Origin: Paraburkholderia nodosa | GTDB taxonomy: Bacteria > Pseudomonadota > Gammaproteobacteria > Burkholderiales > Burkholderiaceae | Assembly: GCF_001718195.1 (NCBI RefSeq) | Contig: NZ_MCNV01000013.1 | Location: 124,001 to 188,000 of the forward strand | Length of the DNA: 64,000 bases | Direction: 5' to 3' | Shown: positions 8,591-16,802 of the stretch, in pieces | Position numbering within the stretch: the first letter of the stretch is position 1 | How the letters are laid out: each line of letters opens with the position of its first letter | The notes under the pieces: model-generated | What the model saw: the letters and a program-made list of their open reading frames with translations, nothing else | Told to the model about the DNA's origin: nothing | Database searches by the model: none | Program-made: the position numbers and the translations under genes

Positions 8591-10057
8591 TCAAGCGAGG
8601 GTCGCGTCGGCCGACAATGCGTACGCGATGCATCGTCGCGCGAGAACGTCGGTGGGATCAACCAGCCTGACGCGCGCGCCGCCGCTGCCCACGAATTCAC
8701 TCCCGGTCAAAAGGAGCGGGAGTTCGGTGCACCCAAGGACGACGACTTCAACGCCTTCGGCAATCAGTCCTTCCATCGCGGCGGCGATGTCCTCCTGACA
8801 CTGCCCCGTCGTCAATCCCGCCTTGACGCCATGTTTGCCGTAGATGGCTTCCATCACGCGCTCCTGTAGCGCAGGGGAGGGCACGACCTGACGAAGATCC
8901 TGCGATTCCAGCGCCTTTCGATAGACCCCGCTCTCGATCGTGCCCGATGTCGCTAGCACACCGACATCACGAAGCGCCGGATACGTCGTGCGCAGATAGC
9001 CAACCGTGACCGTCAACATGTTCACAATCGGAATGTTGAGGTACGGCTGGATCCGCTCGACGAATGCATGCGCGGTGTTGCACGGAATCGCGATGATGTC
9101 CGCGCCGCCGTCTTCGAGCCGCTTGCACGTCGCGTACAGCGAGACCGTTGGGTCCGCGCCGTCGCCAATCAGATTATCGGTGCGATCCGGAATCTGCGGG
9201 TTTTGTTCGACCAGCAGCTTGATGTGGTCCTGGTCGCGCGTGGCGCGTGTATTGCGGACAATCTTCTGCAGAAAATCGACCGTCGCCGCGGGGCCCACGC
9301 CGCCCACGACCCCAACCTTGAAGGCGTGCGACGGCGAACCGTAACCGCCAGAGACGACGTACTGCGCGTACGCGAGGTTGGCATCGACGAGCGGTACGCC
9401 CAGCGGGCCGATTTCGTCCGCGACCAGGGCGATTTCCGTCATGCCGGGCACGATCACCTGGGCGCCTTGCGCGATCAGATCGCGGCAAGCCTCGCGCAGC
9501 AGTTCGACCGGACGCCCGCGCAGGTTGCCACTCTTGATGCCGTCCGATCCATATACCGCTTCCGTGACCGGATCGAATTCTTCGTGGCATCGGGGGTGGA
9601 TGACTTCGAACTCGCGGGGCGCAAAGTACCGTTCAAACAAGCGCTTTTCCCGCGTGTAGTCGGAGGCGAGTATGCCGATACGGCTTGCGCCCGGGAACTT
9701 GCGCCGAACATGGCTGCGAACCGCCTCGATCATGTCCACGATCTGCAAGCGCGTGTTCGCGCGCAGTTCGTCGATGAAGGTGTGACTGAGAAAGCACGGC
9801 AGCACGACCGTTGTTACGCCGCGCTTCTCGAAGTCCCGGATCATCTCGAAGATATAGAGCTTGCGTTCCGTCGTCGCGGTGCTTCCGGAGCCCGAGTTGG
9901 GAAAAGGCGACTGCTGAAAGATTGCGTCGAAGTGCTCGGCATCAGTCGATGCGGGCGTCGCCTTCACCAGTTTGAAGAAGACATCTGCGCTTGCCAGCGG
10001 CCCCAGGCCGCCGACAATACCGAACTTGGGCTTGTGACCGGCGACATCGGAAGTCAT
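8591..10057 (-). CDS. Tandem two-domain Asp/Glu racemase-family protein
   Basis: A 488-residue protein made of two aspartate/glutamate racemase domains in a row. Each starts with the family loop: GIVGGLGP at residues 13-20 and GVVGGVGP at 249-256. Active racemases use two cysteines per domain. The C-terminal domain has both, in IPCNTAHAF (C326) and LGCTELPL (C443). The N-terminal domain has LPCFLSH (C88), but its second motif reads VPGMTEIA with glycine at 205. Only the C-terminal half should therefore carry out two-base racemisation. The start overlaps the symporter stop by ATGA, indicating translational coupling. D-/L-aspartate is the expected substrate because aspartase follows. The usual family length is about 230 residues, so this is a fusion. 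Confidence 0.82.
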   Translation of the reverse strand: MTSDVAGHKPKFGIVGGLGPLASADVFFKLVKATPASTDAEHFDAIFQQSPFPNSGSGSTATTERKLYIFEMIRDFEKRGVTTVVLPCFLSHTFIDELRANTRLQIVDMIEAVRSHVRRKFPGASRIGILASDYTREKRLFERYFAPREFEVIHPRCHEEFDPVTEAVYGSDGIKSGNLRGRPVELLREACRDLIAQGAQVIVPGMTEIALVADEIGPLGVPLVDANLAYAQYVVSGGYGSPSHAFKVGVVGGVGPAATVDFLQKIVRNTRATRDQDHIKLLVEQNPQIPDRTDNLIGDGADPTVSLYATCKRLEDGGADIIAIPCNTAHAFVERIQPYLNIPIVNMLTVTVGYLRTTYPALRDVGVLATSGTIESGVYRKALESQDLRQVVPSPALQERVMEAIYGKHGVKAGLTTGQCQEDIAAAMEGLIAEGVEVVVLGCTELPLLLTGSEFVGSGGARVRLVDPTDVLARRCIAYALSADATLA

Positions 10058-11349
10058 TTCGCTCCACCTTGCGCCGGACCGAAAATCTGTTCGCCATCCT
10101 CAATGAAGTCGGAAGCCTTGCTCTCGCGCGCACCTTCCCATTTCGCGATCACGGCGGTCGCCACGCTGTTGCCGATTACATTGGTCATCGTGCGGCCCAT
10201 GTCGAGGATCTGGTCGATCGCAAGCACCATGGCGACCCCTTCGACCGGCAAATGGAACATCGGCGCCACTGCCGCAACCACCACCACCGAGCCCCGCGGA
10301 ACGCTGGCCATGCCCTTGCTGCTGAGCATCAGTACGAGCAGCATGAAGAATTGCTGCGAGATCGGCATGTCGACCCCGAACGCCTGGGCGATAAAGATGG
10401 CCGCAAACGCCTGATACATCATCGAGCCGTCCAGATTGAACGCATAGCCCAACGGCAGCGTGAAGCCGACGACTTTCTTGTCGACGCCAAAGCGCTCCAG
10501 CTGCTCGGTCAGCCGCGGATAGGCCGCCTCGCTGCTCGCCGTCGCAAACGCGATCATCGCGGGTTCACGCACTGCCTTGAGCAACGCGCCGACACGACGG
10601 CCGAGGAACAGATAGCCGACGAAAACCAGGATCGCCCACAGCACGACCAGCCCCAGATAGAAGGAGCCAATCAGCTTGCCATACGTGTAGATGACGTCGA
10701 GGCCGCGCAGCGTCACCGCCGAAGCGATCGCACCGAACACGCCGAACGGCGCCGCACGCATGACGTAGTTCGTCACGCGCAGCATGACGGGCACCATGCC
10801 TTCAATGATCTCGATCACGACCTTGACGCGCGCGTCCCGCTTTGTTGCGCTCAGACCCAGGCCGAGGAAGACAGAGAAGACCAGGATCTGCAGGATATCG
10901 TTACGCGCCATGGCGTCGAGCAGGCTGGTCGGAAAGGCGTGGGTCAGGACGTCCCTGAAGTTCAGCGCCGAGGTATTCAGGCCGGTATCGACTTCACCTG
11001 TACCCGCCACCATGTGCAGGCCGGCCCCCGGCTGCAGGAGATTGGCGAAGACGAGGCCTACCGTAAGCGAAATCAGCGATGCGCAAACGAACCAGCCCAC
11101 CGAACGCAAACCGATGCGGCCGACGTCCTGGCCGCTGTCCATGCCGGCGAGGCCGGACACCAGCGTGACGAATACCAGTGGCGCGATGATCATCTTGATG
11201 AGACGCAGGAAGATGTCCGTGATGATCGAGAAGTATCCTGCAATGGCTTTGAGTGTCGCCGGGTCAGATGTGCTGGCGTGGCACGCGTAGCCCGCAATGA
11301 CGCCCAGTATCATGCCAACGGCAATATAAACGGTGAGGCGATTTTTCAT
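10054..11349 (-). CDS. Dicarboxylate/amino acid:cation symporter (DAACS family)
   Basis: A 431-residue inner-membrane carrier of the DctA/GltP family. It has the usual eight helices and two re-entrant hairpins. The family marks are a serine-rich hairpin region (FATASSEAAYPRL), the TLPLGYAFNLDGSMMY stretch (NMDGT-like in relatives), and the C-terminal LAIDQILDMGRTMTNVIGNS with Asp and Asn ligands for the amino acid and Na+/H+. I use ATG 11349 with an aagga-type site; earlier codons give an unusual Arg-rich leader. It opens the aspartate operon. Likely cargo is aspartate, glutamate or C4-dicarboxylates. The LysR-box at 11500-11512 lies about 150 bp upstream. Confidence 0.87.
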   Translation of the reverse strand: MKNRLTVYIAVGMILGVIAGYACHASTSDPATLKAIAGYFSIITDIFLRLIKMIIAPLVFVTLVSGLAGMDSGQDVGRIGLRSVGWFVCASLISLTVGLVFANLLQPGAGLHMVAGTGEVDTGLNTSALNFRDVLTHAFPTSLLDAMARNDILQILVFSVFLGLGLSATKRDARVKVVIEIIEGMVPVMLRVTNYVMRAAPFGVFGAIASAVTLRGLDVIYTYGKLIGSFYLGLVVLWAILVFVGYLFLGRRVGALLKAVREPAMIAFATASSEAAYPRLTEQLERFGVDKKVVGFTLPLGYAFNLDGSMMYQAFAAIFIAQAFGVDMPISQQFFMLLVLMLSSKGMASVPRGSVVVVAAVAPMFHLPVEGVAMVLAIDQILDMGRTMTNVIGNSVATAVIAKWEGARESKASDFIEDGEQIFGPAQGGAK

Positions 11350-11494
11350 TTCCGTCTGTCCTTGAGTGACACAAGGTGGTCGAGACATGACCGGTGTTGA
11401 GAGACGCCTGGAGCGAGATCGACTGCGACCTCGGTCAAGCGTTGGGAGGCATATTAGGGGTGCCAAAGTAAGCGATGATGCTGTTGTTGCATGT

Positions 11495-11529
11495 GCATAT
11501 GCGAATTTTGCATAACGCGGGAAAACCCT
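11495..11529 (-). promoter_or_regulatory. LysR-type operator, copy 1 (before the aspartate operon)
   Basis: This block contains the T-N11-A box tgcgaattttgca (11500-11512) and the adjacent GCGTTATGC/GGGTTTTCCC context read on the minus strand. A second copy at 12902-12936 matches it at about 29 of 34 positions. It overlaps the stop codon of the LysR gene and lies upstream of the symporter. It is the natural activator site for this operon. Confidence 0.62.
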
Positions 11530-12442
11530 AGACGCCGGTCTGTAGAACTGCGCGAAGATGCTGCCAGAGCGTATCGAGAAACTCGCTGCGATTCGAAGCG
11601 TCGCGGTAGACGCGCAACTCGATATCCAGATTCCAGTGCGTCGGGCCTGCGGGGACTAGTTCGCCCGCATCCAGTTCCGCGGCTATCGCGCTCTTTGGCA
11701 GCCATGCCATCCCTTCGCCTTCCATGACCATTTTTTTGAGCACCTCGGCCATGTCCGATTCATAGTGAAGCAACAAGGAAGGCGCAGAGGGCGCTCGAGC
11801 GAGCAGCACCGCAAGGCAGCGGCCGAAATAACTCGTTTCCGTGTATGAAATGTGAGGCAATGGCTGTTTTGCTGTTCCGGGCAGTCGATACGTCGGCGCG
11901 GAACGCAGGTTTGGCCTGCTGGCAGGCATGAGCGTGTCGATACCCACAGTGAGATGCTCATACCTCGCGGGATCGAGATGCAAGGGCAGTTCAGGGTGGT
12001 GGTAGGCGAACATCAGTTCGCAGTTGCCATTCACGAGCGACAGGATCGAGTCGTGCACATTGGCCGGTACCACGCGCGCGCGCACGTCCCCGAAGTGGGC
12101 GGAAAGCGCCTTGAGCCACGCAGGCAGAAAATTCAGCGCGATGGTGTGGCCGGCGGCAATCTGGAGGCTCTTGCCGCCGATCCGTTTTTCAGTCCGGATG
12201 ATGGCGCGTGTATCGAAGAGTTTGTTCAGGATATCTTCAGCGACTTCGCGGAAGAGTTGACCTGCGGGCGTCAGCACGGGAGGGAAGCTGCTGCGATCGA
12301 TCAGTTCCGCCCCGACCCATTGCTCCAGCGATTGAATGCGCCGGCTGAACCCGGACTGGGTCACATTGCGGAACTCCGCTGCGCGTGAAAAGCTCTGGTA
12401 TTGAGCAAGGGCGATGAAGTCCTCGACCCACTTGATTTCCAT
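11528..12442 (-). CDS. LysR-family regulator of aspartate utilisation
   Basis: A 304-residue protein. The N-terminal helix-turn-helix spans residues 1-60 (WVEDFIALAQYQSFSRAAEF, then SRRIQSLEQWVG). The rest is a periplasmic-binding-protein-like effector domain. ATG 12442 gives the standard family N-terminus; the 48 upstream in-frame residues look like non-coding translation. The gene is transcribed in the same direction as the symporter operon and ends 178 bp before it, so the operon's control region lies between. The effector is probably an acidic amino acid or amide, judged only from the neighbours. A matching T-N11-A box occurs both before the symporter and before an asparaginase remnant, which supports this role. 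Confidence 0.85.
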   Translation of the reverse strand: MEIKWVEDFIALAQYQSFSRAAEFRNVTQSGFSRRIQSLEQWVGAELIDRSSFPPVLTPAGQLFREVAEDILNKLFDTRAIIRTEKRIGGKSLQIAAGHTIALNFLPAWLKALSAHFGDVRARVVPANVHDSILSLVNGNCELMFAYHHPELPLHLDPARYEHLTVGIDTLMPASRPNLRSAPTYRLPGTAKQPLPHISYTETSYFGRCLAVLLARAPSAPSLLLHYESDMAEVLKKMVMEGEGMAWLPKSAIAAELDAGELVPAGPTHWNLDIELRVYRDASNRSEFLDTLWQHLRAVLQTGV

Positions 12443-12621
12443 ACGTATGGCCCGCCTTCTGGGACGTGAAATGGCGTTTTCGGGAAGTTCCGATCTTACG
12501 CCGGTACCGTTGCACCAGGTCGCGTCGAGGACTGCGTCTGACCTGGCGAAGGTCCGCGATGGTGTCGACGCGAATTGCGCCCGCACTGACCCAATGCAGA
12601 CGCAATCCTCATCGGTTGCGA

Positions 12622-12837
12622 TCAGTAAGTCGCAGAAAACGCTGCCTGTACCTGGTCGGGCGACGTGATCCCATTGGCGATCAGCAGTTGGGTCAGCAAA
12701 CGGGCCTTCTCAGGATTGAGATCGAGCGACGCGACAAATCCGCTCTTGCCATCGTCGACTTCGACGTTGCGGTTCAACTGAACAAAGCGGGCGATCCCAC
12801 GACTCCGAATTCGATTGGTAGCGGGATGGACCCCGCG
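12622..12837 (-). pseudogene. C-terminal remnant of a type II L-asparaginase
   Basis: On the minus strand, 71 codons remain before a TGA at 12622-12624. An in-frame stop lies just upstream at 12838-12840. The translated tail reads NVEVDDGKSGFVAS, then LNPEKARLLTQLLIANGI, and ends DQVQAAFSATY. This is the closing segment of AnsB-type asparaginases (compare the E. coli pattern AEVDDAKYGFVAS and LNPQKARVLLQLAL). The N-terminal catalytic threonines are absent. The remnant supports a former asparagine-to-aspartate step feeding the aspartase operon. The deletion must have removed most of the gene, since only about 60 bp separate it from its probable operator. Confidence 0.78.
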
Positions 12838-12901
12838 TCACACCAGAGTCAGACCGGATGGTAGAAGCGGTCAAAAAAAGGACGATGCGGAGGTGGCATG
12901 T

Positions 12902-12936
12902 CCCTATGCGAGACTCGCATAACGTGGGAAAACCCT
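12902..12936 (-). promoter_or_regulatory. LysR-type operator, copy 2 (before the asparaginase remnant)
   Basis: The centre is a perfect palindrome, tatgcgagactcgcata (12905-12921), that contains the T-N11-A box tgcgagactcgca. The flanks match copy 1 at 11495-11529, including the run read as AGGGTTTTCCC on the minus strand. It precedes the asparaginase remnant in the same orientation as copy 1 precedes the symporter. Confidence 0.62.
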
Positions 12937-13129
12937 GGCCTCGCCGACGTGCGGTGCGAGTCTCTTCGGTCTGCAGCAGGTAGTCACCTATCCGTAGTAG
13001 TCCAGATTAACTTGCGCGTGAGTGGAAGCGTTACTCATCTCCACAGGTCGGACCAGCGACTACTGGCCGGTCGACCTGGTGCCTGCATTCGGGAAAGCGC
13101 GCCAAGACCATCGCGCCGCCCCGCGAGCC

Positions 13130-13765
13130 CTACTGCCGAATCAATGCCATCATCGCGCCAAACCCGACGAACACCCCGCCCGTCACGCGGTTGAACGCCT
13201 TTGCCACACGGCGGCTCTTGAGCGTCGCGCCGATGCGCGTGCCGAAACCCGCGTAGACGAGATACCAGCTCACTTCGCACACGGCGAAGGTTGCAACGAG
13301 CACGCCGAACTGCGGCAGCACCGGCCGGGTCGCGTCGATGAACTGCGGCAGGAGCGCCGCCGCGAAGAGGATCGCCTTCGGGTTGCTGCCGCCGACGAGA
13401 AAGCCGTTGCGATAGAGCGCGAGCGGCGAGCGCACGGGGCGCGCGGCCACACGTTCTGCAACATCGGCGGCGGCCTCGGGCACGGGTGCGCCCCACGCCT
13501 TGACGCCCAGGTAGACGAGGTACGCGGCGCCTATGAAGCGCAGCGCGTTGAACATGGTCGGCCACGCTTGCAGGAACACGCCGAGCCCGGCCGCCGAAAC
13601 GGCGAGCATCAGAACCAGTGCGGAAAGGCAGCCGGCCATGGTCGCGCTCGTGCGGCGCAGTCCGTACTGCGCGCCGTGCGACATGATGAGCAACATGTTG
13701 GGACCGGGGATGGCGCAGACGACGAAGACGGTGACGAGGAACAGCCACCAGGTATGCAGATTCAT
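13130..13765 (-). CDS. LysE/RhtB-family amino acid exporter
   Basis: A 211-residue membrane protein with about six hydrophobic segments. The N-terminal family signature is VVCAIPGPNMLLIMSHGAQYG at about residues 15-35, with a later GGSNPKAILF motif. The family exports amino acids and homoserine lactones from the cytoplasm. The start ATG 13765 lies downstream of a small-RNA-like unit (13891-13951), which could insulate it. No regulator is adjacent. The exported compound cannot be told from the sequence. Confidence 0.87.
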   Translation of the reverse strand: MNLHTWWLFLVTVFVVCAIPGPNMLLIMSHGAQYGLRRTSATMAGCLSALVLMLAVSAAGLGVFLQAWPTMFNALRFIGAAYLVYLGVKAWGAPVPEAAADVAERVAARPVRSPLALYRNGFLVGGSNPKAILFAAALLPQFIDATRPVLPQFGVLVATFAVCEVSWYLVYAGFGTRIGATLKSRRVAKAFNRVTGGVFVGFGAMMALIRQ

Positions 13766-13890
13766 TGCAGCGGCGAGATCAAAGAGGGCTGGAAAACGGC
13801 GAAGGGACGATTATGCCAGCGGAAGGCGCGAGCCTGGCCGCGGCCAGCAGGCCAGAGGTGATCCGGCGTGCCACGAGAATGCGGGGCGGG

Positions 13891-13921
13891 AAAAAGAAAA
13901 GCCCGCAGCGAATGCGGGCTT
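13891..13921 (-). terminator. Rho-independent terminator of the small RNA
   Basis: A 9-bp stem, aagcccgca and tgcgggctt with a 5-nt loop, is followed on the minus strand by TTTTCTTTTT. There is no T-run on the plus side, so it serves minus-strand transcription. Confidence 0.75.
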
Positions 13922-13951
13922 GAACCATGCCAATGGAGACATGGAGGAGAC
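13891..13951 (-). ncRNA. Candidate trans-acting small RNA of about 60 nt
   Basis: On the minus strand a sigma-70-like promoter (TTGCGA 13986-13981, 17-bp spacer, TATAGT 13963-13958) predicts a start near 13951. The transcript opens with GTCTCCTCCATGTCTCC, which includes CUCCUCC, the perfect complement of a Shine-Dalgarno sequence. A small CCAUG/CAUGG hairpin follows. It ends in a 9-bp terminator stem (13899-13921) with the tail TTTTCTTTTT. No open reading frame fits. The layout is that of small RNAs that block ribosome binding sites. I cannot name a family. Confidence 0.6.
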
Positions 13952-13957
13952 AACCTC

Positions 13958-13986
13958 ACTATAGTCAAACAATTGACGCATCGCAA
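13958..13986 (-). promoter_or_regulatory. Promoter of the candidate small RNA
   Basis: The -35 TTGCGA and -10 TATAGT boxes are separated by exactly 17 bp on the minus strand. They are placed about 65 bp before a strong terminator and within an AT-rich gap. Confidence 0.55.
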
Positions 13987-14015
13987 TATATGTTCGTGTA
14001 TCACATCGTTAATTA

Positions 14016-14044
14016 TTGTCAGATTAATGAGTTAGTGATTGATA
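14016..14044 (+). promoter_or_regulatory. Probable promoter of the 14160 small gene
   Basis: TTGTCA (14016-14021) and TTGATA (14039-14044) are separated by 17 bp in an AT-rich stretch. They point to the small gene 115 bp downstream. Confidence 0.4.
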
Positions 14045-14159
14045 CGGCCATCGAGCAGGCACACAATGAAGCGGCGCGCTCGCTGGATGGAAGGTGCGGC
14101 GCACGGGAGGCGAGACATCGCCTCGTCAGCCCGGAGCGGGTTTCAACTGGAGGGATGAA

Positions 14160-14384
14160 ATGGGCATTCTGGACAAGGTGGGTGAAATTGCCGGTGCGGT
14201 TGCCGCTGTGGAAGGCGCCGAGAAGCTCGATCCGAACGCAGGCTTTCTGACCAAGGCCGCCGCCGCGGTTGCCGGTTTCGAGGGCGCCAAGGAAGTCGAG
14301 CAGCTAGTCGAGAAGAAGGAAGACGAAAAGCCCGCCGACGACAACACCGCGCAACCCGCGGATGGGTCGGATCAGCAGACGTGA
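14160..14384 (+). CDS. Small acidic protein of unknown function
   Basis: A 74-residue protein starting MGILDKVGEIAGAVAAVEGA. ATG 14160 follows the ribosome site ggaggga (14149-14155). The N-terminal 50 residues form amphipathic alanine/glycine-rich helices with two similar halves (AVAAVEGAEKLD and AAVAGFEGAKEVE). The C-terminal tail is charged and disordered (Glu, Lys, Asp, Gln). There is no signal peptide or membrane span. It is monocistronic, with its own likely promoter and a strong terminator 40 bp after the stop. I do not recognise the family. A stress-related or envelope-associated helper role is possible but not supported by any motif. Confidence 0.7.
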   Translation: MGILDKVGEIAGAVAAVEGAEKLDPNAGFLTKAAAAVAGFEGAKEVEQLVEKKEDEKPADDNTAQPADGSDQQT

Positions 14385-14424
14385 GCGTATCGCTGCGCGC
14401 ATGACGGTTTGACACAGGCACAGG

Positions 14425-14455
14425 AAAGCCGCGGCCGGATCAGCCGCGGCTTTTT
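14425..14455. terminator. Strong bidirectional terminator
   Basis: The 11-bp stem aaagccgcggc (14425-14435) pairs with gccgcggcttt (14443-14453), followed by ttttt on the plus strand. It ends the small gene and, with an A-run on its left side, can also stop the minus-strand MFS gene. Confidence 0.85.
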
Positions 14456-14481
14456 CGTTGGACCACCTGCCAGGCAGGCCG

Positions 14482-15771
14482 CTAGCGGGCAGAAGCCGGC
14501 GACGCGCGATAAACGAAGCCCAGCGCGATGACCGCAACCGTGAAGCCGAGGGCAACGAGGCACACGCCGCTCCAGCGCGCCGTGGCCCACGCCGCGCCGG
14601 CCATGAGCGCGCCCGCGGCGCCGCCGATGAAGAACATCCCCACGAAAATCGCATTGAGCCGGCCGCGCGCGGCGGGATTGAGCAGGTTGATCGCGCGCCG
14701 CCCGAGCGTCTGGTCGGCGATGACGCCGGCATCGAGCGCAGCCGCGCCCACGACGAGCAGGCCGAGCGCCAGCGCGGGATGCGCGGCGGGTGCAAAACCG
14801 CCCCAGCCCGCGCCCGCCACGCCTAACAGCAGGACTGCGCCGAGCATCGTCGCGTGCGCGGCGTATTGAACCGCGCGCCCCACGCCGTGATCGCCCAGCC
14901 GGCCCGCGAGCGGCGTGACGATCGCGCCGCTCGCGCCCGCTAGCGCGAACGCCGCAATGCCGTTCATGCCGAGCGAAAACGGCGGCTGCGACAGCAGCAG
15001 CGCGACGGCGGTCCAGAACGCCGAGAAGGCACCTAGTGCAAGTGCCGCGAGGAAGGCGCTGCGCCGCAGAACCCGCTCGGTGCGCAGCAACGTCCAGAGC
15101 GAATAAAGCAGATCGGCGTAGCGCGCCGTCACGCTCGGCATGCGGCGCGGCGTGCGCAGAAAGAGGACCACGGCGAGCAGGGCATCCGCCCCCGCTTCGA
15201 TGCCGTAGAACGCACGCCAGCCCAGCGTTCCCGCAATCAGGCTCGCGAGCGGCCGTGAGAGCAGGATGCCCAGCATCAGGCCGCTCATCACGTTGCCGAC
15301 GGCCCGCCCGCGCTGGCTTTCAGGCGCCATCGAGGCGGCCATCGGCACGAGCATCTGGATCACGCTGGAGGTCGCGCCCGCGAGGAATGCCGCGGCGAGA
15401 AAGAGCGGGCCCGAGCGCGCCAGTGCCGCGAGGGCCAGAAAGACCGAGCACGCAAGCAGCGTGCGGAAAATCAGGCGCCGGTTTTCCAGCAAATCGCAGA
15501 GCGGAACGAGCAGCAGCAGACCGGCAGCGTAGCCGAGCTGCGGCAGCATGGCGACCGCGCCGACGAATTCCGGGCGCAAACGCAGCGAATGGCTCACGAG
15601 CCCGGCGAGTGGCTGGGCCGCAGACAGATTGACGACGATTACGCCGACTGCGGCGGCGAAGAATAGCGTCATCGGTAGGGTGAGGGTGGTGTGCGTCGCC
15701 TGATTGGCGTGGCTCGTGGGGGCGGCCTCGCGCGCCATCGGACGCGTACAGGTTTCAGCAGGGTGCTCCAT
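14482..15771 (-). CDS. MFS efflux-type transporter
   Basis: A 429-residue membrane protein with about twelve hydrophobic segments. I choose ATG 15771 because the preceding in-frame codons run into the divergent control region. A polar N-terminus leads into FFAAAVGVIVVNLSAAQPLAG, and the typical MFS loop is seen as LLVPLCDLLENRRLI. Members of this group (YnfM/AraJ-like) export small organic compounds or drugs. The gene is divergent from the LysR gene at 15867, and a T-N11-A inverted repeat lies between them. This arrangement usually means the regulator controls the transporter. The cargo is unknown. Confidence 0.8.
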   Translation of the reverse strand: MEHPAETCTRPMAREAAPTSHANQATHTTLTLPMTLFFAAAVGVIVVNLSAAQPLAGLVSHSLRLRPEFVGAVAMLPQLGYAAGLLLLVPLCDLLENRRLIFRTLLACSVFLALAALARSGPLFLAAAFLAGATSSVIQMLVPMAASMAPESQRGRAVGNVMSGLMLGILLSRPLASLIAGTLGWRAFYGIEAGADALLAVVLFLRTPRRMPSVTARYADLLYSLWTLLRTERVLRRSAFLAALALGAFSAFWTAVALLLSQPPFSLGMNGIAAFALAGASGAIVTPLAGRLGDHGVGRAVQYAAHATMLGAVLLLGVAGAGWGGFAPAAHPALALGLLVVGAAALDAGVIADQTLGRRAINLLNPAARGRLNAIFVGMFFIGGAAGALMAGAAWATARWSGVCLVALGFTVAVIALGFVYRASPASAR

Positions 15772-15811
15772 CGATTGGCTCCGCAACGTGGCAGGTCCAG
15801 GTATCGTAGGG

Positions 15812-15832
15812 ATTGTTACGTTATGCGACAAT
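15812..15832. promoter_or_regulatory. LysR box between the MFS gene and its regulator
   Basis: ATTGT-N11-ACAAT is an inverted repeat centred in the divergent gap and contains the T-N11-A pattern of LysR operators. Confidence 0.55.
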
Positions 15833-15866
15833 TGAATTATCACAATAATCTTTATGCGGAGTCGTT

Positions 15867-16772
15867 GTGAACACTCGAGATCTGGAAGCCTTCGTGGCGG
15901 TGGTCGAAAGCGGCTCGCTCGTGCGGGCGTCGGAGCGGCTGTTCCTGACGCAGCCGGGCCTCACGCGCCGCGTGCAAAACCTTGAGACGACGCTCGGCAT
16001 CGAGCTTCTGGATCGCCAGAGCAAGCCCCTCAAACCCACGGCCGCGGGTAACGAGGTATACGGCCTCGCGCGCTCGGTCCTGCGTGCGGTCGACGACCTG
16101 ATGTCGGTCGCCTCGCCGGAGAGCGAGCCGGTCGGCGAGCTCAAGCTCGGTGTGCCGCCGTTTCTCTCGGAACTGGCGCTCGAACAGCCCGTCGATCAAT
16201 TGCGCGGCGAGTTTCCCAAGCTGACGCTGCGCGTGAGGGCGGGCTGGTCGCCAGGCCTGCTCGACGAGGTCGAGCGCGCACGGCTCGATGCGGCCGTGAT
16301 TCTGCTGCCCGCCGCGGTGATGCCGCCGGAGGGCGTGGTCGCGACCCAACTCGGCTACACGCCGACCCTCGTGGTCGCGGCGCGCTCGTTTGGTTTGCCC
16401 GACGAGCCCACCACGCTCGCGGCGCTCGCGCACCATCCGTGGGTACTGAATCAGGACGGCTGCGGGATGCGCTCGGCGCTGAGCCGGGCCATGGGCATGG
16501 CGGGTCTGCCGTTCAACGTCGCGGTCGAGGCCTTCGGTTCGGAACTGCAGCTTTCGCTGGTCGCGCGCGGCATGGGCGTCGGGCTCGCCGCGCCGCAGGC
16601 GCTCGCGCGCAGCCCGCTGCGCGACCAGTTGCAGATCATCGACGCGACCGACTTCCGCTCGGGCCTGAATGTCTGGCTCGTACACGGGGCGCTGCCGGGG
16701 CGTCTCGTGCGGCCGGTCGCGCTGATCCGCGACGCGCTGGCGAACAGGCTGGAGATGGCCGAGGTGGCATGA
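15867..16772 (+). CDS. LysR-family regulator of the divergent MFS gene
   Basis: A 301-residue protein. It starts at GTG 15867 with the classical LysR N-terminus (RDLEAFVAVVESGSLVRASERLFLTQPGL, winged helix at residues 1-60). An effector domain with VGELKLGVPPFLSE follows at about residue 90. It probably controls the MFS carrier transcribed in the other direction, through the repeat at 15812-15832. The gene ends 30 bp before the convergent P450 gene, so it marks the left border of the catabolic supercluster. The ligand is unknown. Confidence 0.85.
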   Translation: MNTRDLEAFVAVVESGSLVRASERLFLTQPGLTRRVQNLETTLGIELLDRQSKPLKPTAAGNEVYGLARSVLRAVDDLMSVASPESEPVGELKLGVPPFLSELALEQPVDQLRGEFPKLTLRVRAGWSPGLLDEVERARLDAAVILLPAAVMPPEGVVATQLGYTPTLVVAARSFGLPDEPTTLAALAHHPWVLNQDGCGMRSALSRAMGMAGLPFNVAVEAFGSELQLSLVARGMGVGLAAPQALARSPLRDQLQIIDATDFRSGLNVWLVHGALPGRLVRPVALIRDALANRLEMAEVA

Positions 16773-16802
16773 CGGCGTAGCGCCATATGGCTACTCCGAA
16801 CG

